From Castor canadensis (Eukaryota; Chordata; Mammalia; Rodentia; Castoridae), in the NCBI RefSeq assembly GCF_047511655.1, contig NC_133397.1:19555501-19619500 (forward strand): a stretch of DNA of 64,000 bases, written 5' to 3'. Within the stretch, counting starts at the first letter, position 1. Every line of letters starts with the position of its first letter. The notes beneath the pieces were generated by a model. It was not told the origin of the DNA. It made no database searches and worked only from the letters and a program-made list of their open reading frames with translations. Shown here piece by piece: positions 47,686 through 59,083 of this stretch. The translations under genes and the position numbers were made by a program.

Positions 47686-49022
47686 GAGTCTCCCATTGAG
47701 ACATCTTTCTCCTGACTACTTTGTACTCTATGATGACATATCTTTAACTTTTAAAAAGGAAGCGCATCTCACTCATCTTTGGCCTTTGCCCTTCCAGGGA
47801 ACTCTGTATTTCCAACCACAGAGTGCTTCAGGGAAGGTCCCACATGCTTGCTTACATAAAAACTCCCTGAAGCTGTCCATAGCACAAATCTTGCAGCAGA
47901 AAACCAGACACCAAGGGCTGCCATGGTTTTCTTTGTGCTTCACATACTCTAGGTGCTCAGCAGACCATGCACTGCTCTGTTGTTACTGCAGCCTCAAACA
48001 TAAGACAGTGCCTAGTGTCCACTAACTCCTCACCCAGATGAGTGACAGGGAAGACACATGGCTAGTTGTAAATCTTACTTTCTTCATTCTTATCTTTTGG
48101 ATTGTTGTTGTTTGGTATTTACTCAAAAGAATAAATTATAAGACTAACATGCCTCGGTTGGTCTTGACAGAGCCATGACAAGTTTTCCATGCTTTTCTGC
48201 AATTGGTCCCATGATCAAATTTCTCATTATTTGGTTAGAAGTAATTTCTTCTGCACCTCACATTCCAATCAACTGGTTAAAAAAAAAAAAACAAGTCAAT
48301 AGGCTGACAGCCTTGGAAGTGGGTAAAGATATTAGCAGGAGGCCTGCTGTTTCCAACGAGCATCAGACAAATAATGATCAATAGTTTTTATCTCCTAATG
48401 ACTAGATGGTGATTGGGTAGCCTACAGCTAAGAACTTCACTGACAACCCCACTGTTGTTTCTAGGAGGGAGGGGAAGCCAATTTTTATTAAGCCTCTAGA
48501 GAAGTGTGCCCTTCAGAAACACCCAGATCCCAGTCACTAGGATCCTAGCAGCTGAATGGAGCTAAATTCTTCTCTCCACACCTTGTGATCACCAAGTTCT
48601 TCTCTCAAACCCTACCAACCCTCTCTCCCTGCAGCCTCTGCTCATGCCAGGAATCACCTCAAATATGTCTGACAGTAGAAAGGGACCTTGGTCCATGAAC
48701 ACTATTTGCATCCTATGACATCCTCCTTGGATATCTTTAAGAAGATCCCTAACACCATTCATGAATGTTTCTAACTCTGCAGTAAGGTTGAGCATCCTTT
48801 ATTAGCTGTCTTCCAAGTGACTCCCTTGGTAACAGTCTCCTTTCTTCTTTATCAGCAGTACCTCCCTTATGTACCAGCCAAGACATTGGCTATTTGCATT
48901 TCTCCCACTTTAATTCATTAGCTGCTTCCTCCTTCCTTTTGATGAATTAACTGCCTCCTGCCACCCATACCAGTCATTTTCATGTATGCTCACATGAAAG
49001 CTCCACCATATAGCATTATGAC
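47686..49022. other. No gene seen
   Basis: Single-copy DNA. A 118-codon plus frame (47669-48025) begins within the L2 relic and has no domain. A 12-13 base A run lies at 48280-48291. Confidence 0.5.
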
Positions 49023-49039
49023 TAACTTCACCTCATTTT

Positions 49040-49232
49040 TTTAATTATTTTATTATTCATATGTGCATACAAGGCTTGGGTCGTTTCTCCCCCCTGCCCC
49101 CACCCACTCTGCCCCCTCCCTCTCCCCCCCACCCCCTCAATACCCAGCAGAAACTATTTTGCCCTTATTTCTAATTTTGTTGTAGAGAGAGTATAAGCAA
49201 TAATAGGAAGGAACAAGGGTTTTTGCTGGTTG
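49040..49232 (-). mobile_element. L1 lineage A, 3' UTR-only insertion, antisense (short)
   Basis: A 193-bp reverse-complement L1 tail: tattattcatatgtgcatac, aaggcttgggtcgtttctcc, a C-rich block (about 49089-49138), tacccagcagaaactatttt, gagagagtataagcaataat and gaacaagggtttttgctggt. Target-site duplications of 17 bp with one mismatch flank it: 49023-49039 (taacttcacctcatttt) and 49233-49249 (taactccacctcatttt). The near-identity to L1-1 and the well-kept duplication suggest it is among the youngest insertions here. Confidence 0.96.
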
Positions 49233-49575
49233 TAACTCCACCTCATTTTAATGACAGCTTTCCTTCATGCTCTTTCCCACTTCCTAAACAAACTTCCTGA
49301 TGCCATCTTGGTGACCACACTACTATGGGGGTGGGGAGGTCCTCTGTACAATGAACTGTCAAATTAATTTTCCAGCAAGAGATGCACAAATGCTTCTTAG
49401 TCCCCTGGACTACAGAGGCACACAACAGGTAGCCCTCATACTTGTGGATGAACACACGCCTTACAATATGGGAATGCCACACATTAGCAAAGCATTGCCC
49501 ATATTGTGTCAATTGGAATGTTAATTTTCCAGAGTGTTGGTACTGTAGTCTTCTTTTCAAAGAATTGCATGCCCA

Positions 49576-50430
49576 TACAATAAAGATATCTGTACACCTT
49601 TGTTCATCACAGCACTATTCACAATAGGCAAGCTATAGAAACAACCCAGACACCGTAAGACTGATGAATGGATCAGGAAAATGTGGTGTATCTATACACA
49701 ATGGAGTTTTACTCAGCCATAAGGAATAATGACAACATATGGTTTGAAGGTAAATGGGTGCAATTGGAGGACACCACGGTAAGTGAAGTAAACCAGGCTC
49801 AGAAAGACAAAGGCTGCATGTTTTCTCTCATACATGAAAGATAGATCCAAAGGATAAGCATATACACAAAAACAAACATGATCATATACAAACTCACATG
49901 CAGAACATGTTCTAATAGTGAACTACTCTATAGAACTCAGAGAAGGAAGGAAAGAAAAAGAAAATGGTAGAGCATCAACAAAATCATAAATCATAACATC
50001 TGTGAATGTTGAGAATATAAGAGTATGAATTGAAAGCTGTTGAAAAATGAGGGGTGGGAGATAAAAGGGTAAGGGAGCATAATCAAAGGGGTTGAAGCAG
50101 GGATACATTGAGAAACCCCTTTGAACATTGACTTAGAAATTAATAACAAAAGACAAGACTATAAAATAGGTACAGTGTGGGGGAAGGGTACCTGTGGGAG
50201 GAGAGAAGGTGAATGAAGGAGATTAAAGTGAAGGTATATGGTTGATGGACTTCATATACTTATATGAAATAGAACAAAAAATCTCTTGCAATTGCTTTAA
50301 GTGGGGTAGGGAGGGGGTTGAGAGGGAGAGTCAGTGGGGGTGATCTAAACAATGTACAATATAAGCCTATTTGGAATTGTCACAATGAATCCCCCTGTAT
50401 GATGAATATATTCTAATAAACTTTAAAAAA
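49576..50430 (+). mobile_element. 5'-truncated L1 LINE, lineage B (L1-B2)
   Basis: It starts in the last part of ORF2 (gttcatcacagcactattca, about 49602) and runs through the lineage B 3' UTR to ctaataaactttaaaaaa. Target-site duplications of 14 bp with two mismatches lie at 49562-49575 (gaattgcatgccca) and 50431-50444 (gaattccatgacca). The 3' UTR has a four-tract G motif at 50303-50326 in the same place as in L1-B1. The ORF2 piece (about 49576-49790: KMWCIYTQWSFTQP-type reading) is frameshifted and non-functional. Confidence 0.94.
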
Positions 50431-50444
50431 GAATTCCATGACCA

Positions 50445-52317
50445 AATAAGCATGGTAAATGTTAAATAAGAAAATTTAACAAGGTTTTTTTTTTACCTTC
50501 TAGCAGTCTCAAGACCTTCCATATGATCAGATGAAAAGTTCCAAAAAGGAGATATGTAATGTGTGATTTCCACAATCCATGATCATTGAGCCCTTTATTC
50601 TACAGAATATCTCACAAAGTGATGGCATTCCATGAAGCACTGTTTGAAAAACATTTTCTTGAAACATTCAGCACAAACCAATGCACACAAGCTCACTTAG
50701 TTCCCCCCGATGTGAATCTATTCTCTCAATACATCCAGTTTAGCAAATCACCTCACCGTTTTCCTTTGCCTAATCTTCACACCACCCTAGAGTACCATAT
50801 CAGTCCATGAAAAAAAAGAAAAAAAAAACAATAAAAGTCAAAATGACTGGCAAGTATTAAAATCAAAATTATCCCATAATGAAACTACAACATAAGACAC
50901 CTTTCAGCAATAAGCCAAAATGCAAAAAAACAAAATTATATCTAAAAATCAAACTGTACCCGTACCACCTGTTCAACAATCAATACACCATTACCCTGTG
51001 TATGGAAGTGGTTTACAAGGACAAAGGAAGGACTGGAGAATTACACTGAATTGCTTACCAGCCCCAACTAGAAACTTAGGATTCTGAACACATGCCTGGG
51101 GAAGCATGGGCTGCATGACCCACGCTGTAAGCAAATGTAATTGCTCCATCCTATTAGACCGTGAAGCCAGTCATGGAGCCAACTGAGTCCTTTCTGCAGC
51201 TTCAGAGAGCTGGAAACAAGACACCAAGCTAGACCTTCCTCTCTTATCCTTTCAACATTATAAAATTCTCTATTGCTTTGCATATACACTGTATGTCCCC
51301 TCCACAATAAAAAGTAAAAAGAAAGGAAAAGTGGTAAGAAAACACAGAACACCATCAAGAGGTAGCAACAAGGGTAATGAAGAATTTGAGTTACAGGGGC
51401 CAGCACTGAAGAAAATAGGAAGATTTCGGCAAAGAAAATAAAACTCAAAGGTACAAAACAGTATCTTCCCATGTCTGAACAGCTCTCAAATCAGAGGGTC
51501 ATTTATGTCATGATCATAGCAGTTAAAAGAAAGCATAATTTGGACCTAATAGTAAGAAAACATTCTAACTGTGCAAATGTCAGCAAGAGTCATATTGCCC
51601 ATTAGGATCTAAAAAGAATGTCCTGGGCAACCATATAGGTTTTGAAAGATCCAATTGCCTCACCAAGAATCACAAATATGCATGCTCTTTGTGGAGGGAT
51701 GCTGCTAAAATTAGATGTGTGTTGCTTGTGCCCTTCATTCTGCACCAAATGAGGAAATACACCAGAGAAGGTTTTTCAAACTGTGAACCACAATGAAAGA
51801 CATCCAGAGACATCAACTTGCCATGAAAAAGTTCCCCAGCTAAGAAATAAGCAAGATTCAACTTAGTGGTGTGTTTGCAGACTGTGATTAAGTAAAAGAC
51901 GGAGACAAATTCTTCCAAAGCTGTAACCTGAGAATATGTGTCAGCACTTCTAGAAGTTAATACTTATGTTCTTCTCTATAAGAATGGTACCTCTGCTTAA
52001 TGGAAATAAGAAATAGGAAATTTTCAATCAAAATAGCTCTGTAAGTCTACATTTTGACATTGTCATCATGGCTCAAACATGTCGCAATAATATATTCAAA
52101 ACAAACAGAACAAAAAAAATATAGCTAGGCTCAGAAACAAATAAATGTCTTAATGGAACAAAAACAGAACAGCAACTCCAAACCATAAACAACCCTGATG
52201 TCATAGACTGCTGGACTCCATAGTCACACCAAGGCAGTGGGAACTTAGAGTTCAATACCTCTAGAATCACAGGGACCAGAAGCAGACTCAGTGCTTAAGA
52301 CTGAGGGATGGATGTCC

Positions 52318-52318
<1 letters not shown>
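50445..52318. other. No gene seen
   Basis: AT-rich single-copy DNA. The longest non-L1 frame of the window lies here (51068-51472, minus, 134 codons). It is hydrophobic at its N-terminus but has no recognisable family. It could be chance. A purine-only run lies at 50808-50830. Confidence 0.5.
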
Positions 52319-52319
<1 letters not shown>

Positions 52320-52356
<37 letters not shown>

Positions 52357-52450
52357 TATATATTATATTATATTATATTTATATTTTATATATTATAATA
52401 TTTTATTATATTATATATTATATAATATTATAATATATATATATATAATT
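52320..52450. repeat. (CA)n followed by AT-rich microsatellite
   Basis: About 15 CA units (52321-52350) pass into tatatattatattatattat-type AT sequence up to 52447. A typical compound microsatellite. Confidence 0.95.
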
Positions 52451-52869
52451 CAAGAAAAGAGGCAGAAAAGATTGTCTCCCAAGTGCTCCAAGGGGCTATG
52501 ACCTACAAGAGGTTATGGGCCTCTGTACTAATGCAATTTCAGCCCAAGATCACAAACCAACCAAGGCAACTAGTGGCTCAAGGACAGAGTCAATAAGCTA
52601 TTTAATTAGACAATTGGTCAGGTCACTAAAACAACCATTACAGGATCTATTTAGGCTTAGGAATTAGGATCACACAGTGACAGCCCCATACACACTCATA
52701 TAGGAGTAGATATTCACCAGAGAAGAAAGAGAGAGAATACAAAATATTAAGAAATTACCACTGCCATATATCAAAATTCCAAGCTATTTGACGAAATACA
52801 ATGGTAAAAGTGAAAGCGAACAAAATGAGCAACAGAAACACAATCAATCTGGATCCCTTTGTAGGAGTA
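52451..52869. other. No gene seen
   Basis: Single-copy DNA between the microsatellite and a SINE. No features supported. Confidence 0.5.
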
Positions 52870-52979
52870 CTTGGGCACAGTGATAAATGCCTATAATCCC
52901 AGCACTCAGGAAGTAGAAGCAGGAAAATCATGAGTATAGGGCCAGCCTGGGCTATACAGTGAGGCTCTGCTTCAAAAAG
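52870..52979 (+). mobile_element. B1-like (7SL-derived) SINE
   Basis: Reads ttgggcacagtgataaatgc, ctataatcccagcactcagg, aagtagaagcaggaaaatca and gggccagcctgggctataca, ending ctctgcttcaaaaaga. All the landmarks of a B1/Alu-type monomer are in order. The left pol III A box is degraded. Confidence 0.92.
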
Positions 52980-53106
52980 AACTATAGAAGTAACTATGGT
53001 CAGGAGATTAGTGGAAGAATAACCTTTAAATAAGCAAAAGTGTGTGTTAAAAAGACAAAAATGAAACAAGAAAATAATACAAAAATGAAGCAGTAAGAAA
53101 TCTTAA

Positions 53107-53392
53107 GCCAGTCAAGGTGGCTCACACTCAGGAGGATAATGGTTCAAAGCCAGCCTTGGCAAAATAGTTCAGAAGACTCCATTGCAACAAATATGCTGGC
53201 AGAGGTGGTACTGTCTATAATCCCAGCCATGTGGGAGGCATAGGTATGAGGCCTTGGCCAAACACTGGAGACCCTGTCTCAAAAATAACTAAAGCAAAAA
53301 AAAAAAAATAAGGCTGGAGGTGTGACTTAAGTGATAGAATGCTTGCCTAGCAAGCACAAGTCTCGGAAATCAAACCCCCCTCTACTGAGTGA
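53107..53392 (+). mobile_element. Composite B1-like plus ID-like SINE
   Basis: Three parts: a short B1-like unit (53107-53192, ccagtcaaggtggctcacac ... aaagccagccttggcaaaat); a second B1-like unit (about 53197-53290, ctggcagaggtggtactgtc, tataatcccagccatgtggg, gagaccctgtctcaaaaata); and an ID-like unit (53313-53385, ggctggaggtgtgacttaag, cttgcctagcaagcacaagt, ctcggaaatcaaacccccc). Separated by A-rich linkers. This is the same architecture as the 46.4 kb element. Confidence 0.88.
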
Positions 53393-53795
53393 CAGAGAAG
53401 AAATCTTAGAAATGGAAAGTGTAGTAATGGATATAAATAATTTTTAAATCAATAATGGGATAAACTCTATCCTAAAAATAGAGCTGGAAGCAAATGAAAA
53501 GCCCAGGAGAATACTGGCCACATTGAAAGAAAAAGATTAAACATAGAATATCCTTCAGAAATGATATAAAATAAACTGAGAGGCACAACATAAGTTGAGT
53601 GTGAGTTCCAGAAGAAGAGAGCAAATGGAATGGTACAGAAACAACACTCAAAGAGAAAAAAGAGGGTTATAAAACCTAGATTGAAAGTAAAGTCCCCATA
53701 GTCAGCCTTGGATACCAGAAGAAAAAGGAGTAACATACTCAAAATACTGCAGGAAAAACTCTGTGCAGTGTTCATATTCATCAAAACTATTACTC
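53393..53795. other. Short spacer, no gene
   Basis: No supported feature. A minus-strand 105-codon frame (53467-53784) has no known domain. Confidence 0.5.
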
Positions 53796-53854
53796 TAGTG
53801 CTTGCCTAGCTAGCAGGAAACCCTGAGTTCAAACCTCAATACCATCAAAAAAAT
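53796..53854 (+). mobile_element. Truncated ID-like SINE
   Basis: The 3' half of the ID-like unit: tagtgcttgcctagctagca, ggaaaccctgagttcaaacc, tcaataccatcaaaaaaat. It is 5'-truncated, so the A box is absent. Confidence 0.8.
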
Positions 53855-54000
53855 CCTACTTTTCTAGAAAAAAAGCAAAGTAAATTTATTTTTCAGTCAT
53901 AAAAAGTGAAACCAGATGGAAGATATGATATATAAGAAATAGTTATGAAGTAGGAACAGAAAAAATTGATAAGATATGTAATTAGGATGTATATTTATTT

Positions 54001-54105
54001 AGCCAGGTGATCTATGCCTGTAATTCCAGCACTTGGGAGGCTGAGGGAGAAGGATTCCAAGTCTGAGGCCATGGGCTATATGGTAGACCCTGACTCAAAA
54101 AAAAA
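54001..54105 (+). mobile_element. B1-like SINE with target-site duplication
   Basis: agccaggtgatctatgcctg, taattccagcacttgggagg, ctgagggagaaggattccaa and tatggtagaccctgactcaa, followed by an A tail of about 10. It is flanked by 15-bp duplications with one mismatch at 53987-54001 (atgtatatttattta) and 54106-54120 (atgcatatttattta). This shows L1-mediated insertion into an AT-rich target. Confidence 0.92.
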
Positions 54106-54120
54106 ATGCATATTTATTTA

Positions 54121-55332
54121 ATATTGATTATTATAAAAGTACTTGCCCTATTACCCTGAAATGAAATTTACAGATAATGGATTAGTTTCTTTATATATAG
54201 TCTCGAGATCATTAGTGTAGGGAAAAATCACAGTGGAGCAGTGTTATTTGACAGTCCTTGATCAAGGAGAGGGCTCCTGGTGGTCAGAACATTAGCTACA
54301 TGCAAGATAACTGAGAAAATAAGTAAACTGGGGGTATACAAGGCAAGTTTCTCACTTTTGAGACTGGAGGTATCAATATAGACAGGAGAAAAACTAAAAT
54401 AAACCATATTTAGAAATATTGGTGTGTACTTCTGGTTTCTAATAGATAGACAAATGTACACAGATGTAGATAGAGCTAGGTAGAGATCTGTACATGCAAA
54501 TATTCTAGCCTGTCTGTTGAGAAGCCCTGAAGCAAGACAAACAAGGAGCAGTGAGCATATCTATCACCTGATCTTGGTTCCTATTAATCAGGGATTCCTG
54601 GAACAATGGTTGATTCCAAGGCAGAAGCAAGGAAGGTCTACCTTTTGATGGAATTACAGGAGCAATTTCCAAAAGACACATGTTCTAGCTAGACATGGGT
54701 CTCACAAACCAAACTGAGGACAACTTAAGCATCAAAGTAAATGATGTTCGCAAAAGACTACAGTACACTGAATAAACTAAGAATCCATACTGAAATACAT
54801 GGGGAAACAGGTATCACATGTCTTCTGAACTGAGGCACTGAGAGGAAGACACCATGACCTGTGTGACATTCCTGCCACAAATGCACAACCTGACCTATTT
54901 ATACGGTAACATCAGAAAACTTCAAACTATGAAACAGACTTCCCTTGAGTCTGTACTCACATATCATAATCATGAAAGACAGTGAGAACTAAAGAGAAGA
55001 AGGAAAGAGACTAAAAAGAGGTGATAAGTAAATGCAATGAGTTACCCTGAACTGGTTCCTGCCATGGTAAAAAGCATGAGGACAAGCAGGTTTGTGAATG
55101 GCATGTGTGGTAGTGTGTATATGATGGTAAGTGATGGTAGGCACTTACTTTCCTAAGTGCCTGAGGTATATTTTGCCTTTATAAGTGATTGTCCTTGTTT
55201 TTGGGAAATACACACTTAAGTACTCAGGGACACTGGAGTACTACTGTGCACTTCATCTCAAAACATATGAGAAAAATGTGTACGCACGTGTGTGTGCACA
55301 TGTACCTGTATGCACTCTCACTCTCATACCAC
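54121..55332. other. No gene seen
   Basis: Single-copy AT-rich DNA. No exon, RNA or repeat supported. A short gtgtgtgtgcacatgta run sits near 55288. Confidence 0.5.
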
Positions 55333-55640
55333 TAGCCCTTGGTATCCAAGGACTCTGTAGTCTTAGACTTTCAACCAAACACAGATCAAAAATACTTGAA
55401 AAAAAATTGCATCTATACTGACTTATCATTATCTTCTAAACTATAACAGCTGTTTATATAGTACTTTCATTGTATTCAGTAATATAATATTGGTAATATA
55501 ATCTAGTGATGATTTAAAATATACAGGAAGACATGCTAGGTTTTATATGCTAACTACTATGGAACTTGAGCATCCACAGATTTTGGGTTCTGCTTGGAGT
55601 TCTAGAATCAATTCCCTGCAGATACCAAAAGACAACCATG
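55333..55640 (+). mobile_element. MER2-like TcMar-Tigger DNA transposon
   Basis: A non-autonomous Tigger relic. In order: ccttggtatccaaggactct, tttcaaccaaacacagatca, acttgaaaaaaaattgcatc, tatagtactttcattgtatt, agtgatgatttaaaatatac, ggaacttgagcatccacaga, ttttgggttctgcttggagt and ttccctgcagatacc. The tggtatcc at the left end and its complement near the right end reflect the family's terminal inverted repeats. There is no transposase. The family label comes from memory of the MER2 pattern. Confidence 0.78.
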
Positions 55641-58600
55641 TACAGAATGAGAACAAAAGAGACAGAGAAGGATGAGGCAAATGTGGCATTGTGTTTTAGA
55701 GAAAAAAATGCAAAGCGGTTATGGAACACTTGCATAGAAGACAAAACACTTAGAAGGAGGTTGAATCTTAGATCAACTGATCAATTGACAAATTGTCAAC
55801 TGCTTTTTAGCAAATAGACCTGGACCAAGCCAGATGACTGTCTAGGGAAAGAATATGACACAGAAGGTGGGACACTCTTGCTGCCCATGAAGAGTTTGAG
55901 TTAGATGACTCTGTGCTTTGCACTTGCAAGGTATTCCCTGCACAAAGTTTTCCCTCGGTGCCTCTCATCTGAGCCCTACTAGAGCCATTATTGCATTTAT
56001 AGTAAGTTTTCAGTAATGCCCCCTTGCTAACCTTGTGTGACAGCCATATATAATATAGCCTACCATGTAATTTTTAAAAATTGAAATATCATGTCCTAAC
56101 TCTATGTTAAAGAAGAGATAGAAGGAACTAATGTGCAATAAAATTTACCACTCAATATATAACTGGACATGACTATGCTAGAAGACAATAAAGTCATTAG
56201 ATGTTTACACCTGTGTTTGAAATAATCATGATGAACGAGACACAGAAAAATGCAGGCTGATCCAAATGTCTTATGTTTGTGGTGGGAATTATCATGTCTC
56301 CATCAGGCAGCTGATTTTCCAAAATGGTAAGCAACTCTCAGTAAAATTTTGAACAAACAAAGTACAGTCTTACCTCACTTAACAATATAGCTACATTCTT
56401 AGGTAAAAGAAGCATCAATCAAAAATATACAAAAACCAAACAATACAATTTCCTAAACATAATGCAGTGGAGAAACACATGGTAAAGAATATATAAAATA
56501 ATACAATTTCAATTTGTAAGTGCTCAAGAGGTAAGCTAACATAGAAGACATGATGAAGTGGCCACACACTTTCTGTCTTCACATATGTGATCCCACACAG
56601 AGGAATGAGAGTAAGAGGTGCAGATTGTCACAGGTATGTTGTAGGGAAACTCCAACACCATGAGAGACGTTGCCATTGGTGATAACGATTTTCCATGGTC
56701 AGAATGATATGAGAAATTCTTGGGAAACTCTTGAACATAAGGAAACACGATGTTCTCTCAACTTACACAGTGGATACTTTCCCTGGAGAAGTCAATACAT
56801 ATCAGAATTGTCTATAAGACACTTTGTGTTATATGTAGCACAGCTAGGTGCCACCAATTATTAATTAAAGGGTTTGTTCATTGAGACATCTTGAGATTCA
56901 TGCAGGATAAGGGGTAATTTTTTATGTACAAGACCCATCCCTGCCTCTCCTGCTCAGATCATTATGTTAACCAAAGGTCCCTTGTGCATTTCCAAACACC
57001 CTCTCAGAGCTGGAGCTTCTCTAGATATCTGGGAGTGGCAAGGGAGATATCCAAAACAACTGATTAGATGGGGAAACCGTATCATCAGGACATTGTCCAC
57101 GGATCTTCAGGCCCTGACAGACAGTGTCCCATGCCTATCCCAGAAGACCTCAGTCCTAAAAGTTAGACATTTCATCTCAAAGCACTTGTTTTAAGCCCGT
57201 CTATAATGATACTCCCACCACAGGCAACTGAAAAAACTATGAATAAATGAACTGGTCACTTTTTTTATTTGCTCTAACAAAGAATACAGATGTTGTCTGG
57301 AAAGAGGTCAGCAAGTTCACGTAATGGGAAGTGTAAACAGAAAAAGGAAACATGCCCTTAGATGCACACTTAGAAGCAGTCAAGCATCACAGCTGGGGCA
57401 CAGAGCCAAGTTTCAAAGGCCTTCTTTTTGGCAGCTGCTATGGTCATTTCTCTGCTAGTTGGCAGCTCCAACTTTCTGAGGTTTGAGGATCTGTGACAGT
57501 TCTGCTCATGTGCTGGACAAGAGGTCCCCATAACCTCTCTGGTTCAGCTCCCTCCTCAGCTGTGGCCATGAATGATAACTAGAAATCCTACAGAGTTCTC
57601 AATTCTCCTTAACTCATGTGGATGGATATGGATGGACACCAGAGGGGTCATAAGAGCCTGTGAAACCACAGAGTCCTCAGGAGCCGAATCACAGATTTGT
57701 CCATCTTTGTTCAATTTGATGTAAAATTCTGAATGTTTAACACATTGTAGGTGTTCAAAACTGCATATCTGTGATTGTTATTGTTTCTATAATTCTCTTT
57801 CTGTAGACAAATGAAAAAAAATCAATAGCCTTTCAGCTATTTTTTAAGCCTCCAAATTCAGTATTTATAAGATGGAAGTAGGTGTATGAATCTTGTGAAG
57901 ATTCTTTTAACCCAATAAACATTTTACTGTCAATCATTTCATGTCTTTTACAAAATTCTCTAAAAATGCAGCAAATCCACAGCAATCTCAACAATTAGGT
58001 GCACTAAATAAAAGTAATTTCCTCAGATAGAGCCAAACAGATTATATACATAAATGAAAGATCACATACTGGATGGATACTTCTTAGACCCACTTCACAG
58101 TGGGTTAGGAGATGTTCCTCTCTTTCTCTTCCAGAACACTCAGGTCTCGTGATAATGCAGGGGCCATGTCAATCTCGCCTGTGCTCACGCAGTTCCAGTG
58201 TCCAGGCTGCCAAAGCAAGCACATTTCCAGAAGTCTGGGATCCATCCAAAGGTAGATGAAGACACTGGCCAGCTAATTCCTATGTACCCAGTAACCTCCT
58301 ATAACTGATAGGAGAGGGGACGAAGGCCAGAGAGAAAAACCACTGAGCAAAGTCCCTTTTGCCTGGTATCCTGGTATAGCTTAACTTCAGCTTGGTTCCA
58401 CTCAGACCTCTGCCCCTCACATCAAGCAGAGATGTTTACATGAGTCAATAATTGACCTAAATCTCAATTCACCAAGTGAATTGCTCCTCCTTCACATCTC
58501 TCTGCCTATTAGTGTCCCTGTCTGGCACCATTTCAGATGGAGTTGAGGCCTCTTAAAGATCCCTCAAAGGGCTGGAGTCACATGGTATTGGATAAATGAA

Positions 58601-58705
58601 GCTATTGCTTTTATTTTTACTTGTAGCAAATGCATCTTTTTTTCAGGGCCAGAGCCCCCAGAAGCCATAGGATGATTCAAAACACGTTCAACAAAGTTAT
58701 AGCTG
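55641..58705. other. No gene seen; one possible DNA-transposon relic
   Basis: Three kilobases of single-copy DNA. 56366-56480 (cagtcttacctcacttaaca, tagctacattcttaggtaaa) recalls a Tigger/MER-type element, but I cannot confirm it. Open frames of up to 83 codons carry no recognised domain. Confidence 0.45.
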
Positions 58706-58790
58706 AGGGCTGGAGAGGTGGCTCAGTGGTAAGGCATTTGCCTAGCATGTGCAAGGCCTTGGGTTCAATCCCTAGCACCACAGGAGAAGA
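58706..58790 (+). mobile_element. ID-type tRNA-derived SINE
   Basis: A complete ID unit: gggctggagaggtggctcag, tggtaaggcatttgcctagc, atgtgcaaggccttgggttc, aatccctagcaccac, then an A-rich tail to about 58798. The A-box-like tggctcagtggt (58718-58729) and B-box-like gggttcaatccc (58761-58772) are well preserved, so a pol III promoter could still be readable. It lacks a B1 partner and is a more canonical ID than the other copies. Confidence 0.92.
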
Positions 58791-58799
58791 AAAAGAGAT

Positions 58800-59038
58800 A
58801 CAGTCAAGTCTTGCAATACTGATGCAAAACAGACGGACCTCTGTTTTCTCCATTCTCAGATTCCAGTATTCAACATAAATGTGAATATGTTTTTTCCTTC
58901 TTTGTGCTGATTTTAGGTTCAGCCTGTGAATGAATATAAGGATGAAGACTTAATCATGGCAGCATCCAGGGGTTCAGCTCTCCAGACTGCAAACCCCCTT
59001 TGCCCAGCCTAATGAGCATGGTACTGAGTTCTCACTCA
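58800..59038. other. No gene seen
   Basis: Single-copy spacer. Nothing supported. Confidence 0.5.
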
Positions 59039-59039
59039 T

Positions 59040-59040
59040 G

Positions 59041-59082
<42 letters not shown>
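59040..59082. repeat. (GT)n microsatellite
   Basis: About 20 uninterrupted GT units. Expected to be polymorphic; potential Z-DNA former. Confidence 0.96.

Positions 59083-59083
<1 letters not shown>

Noticed and set aside
51068-51472. 134-codon minus-strand open frame with a hydrophobic N-terminal half
   Set aside because: No recognised family or splice context. Stop-free runs of this length are expected by chance in 64 kb read in six frames.
58706-58790. tRNA-like sequence with A and B boxes
   Set aside because: It is an ID SINE with an A-rich tail and no cloverleaf 3' acceptor, so it is not called a tRNA gene.
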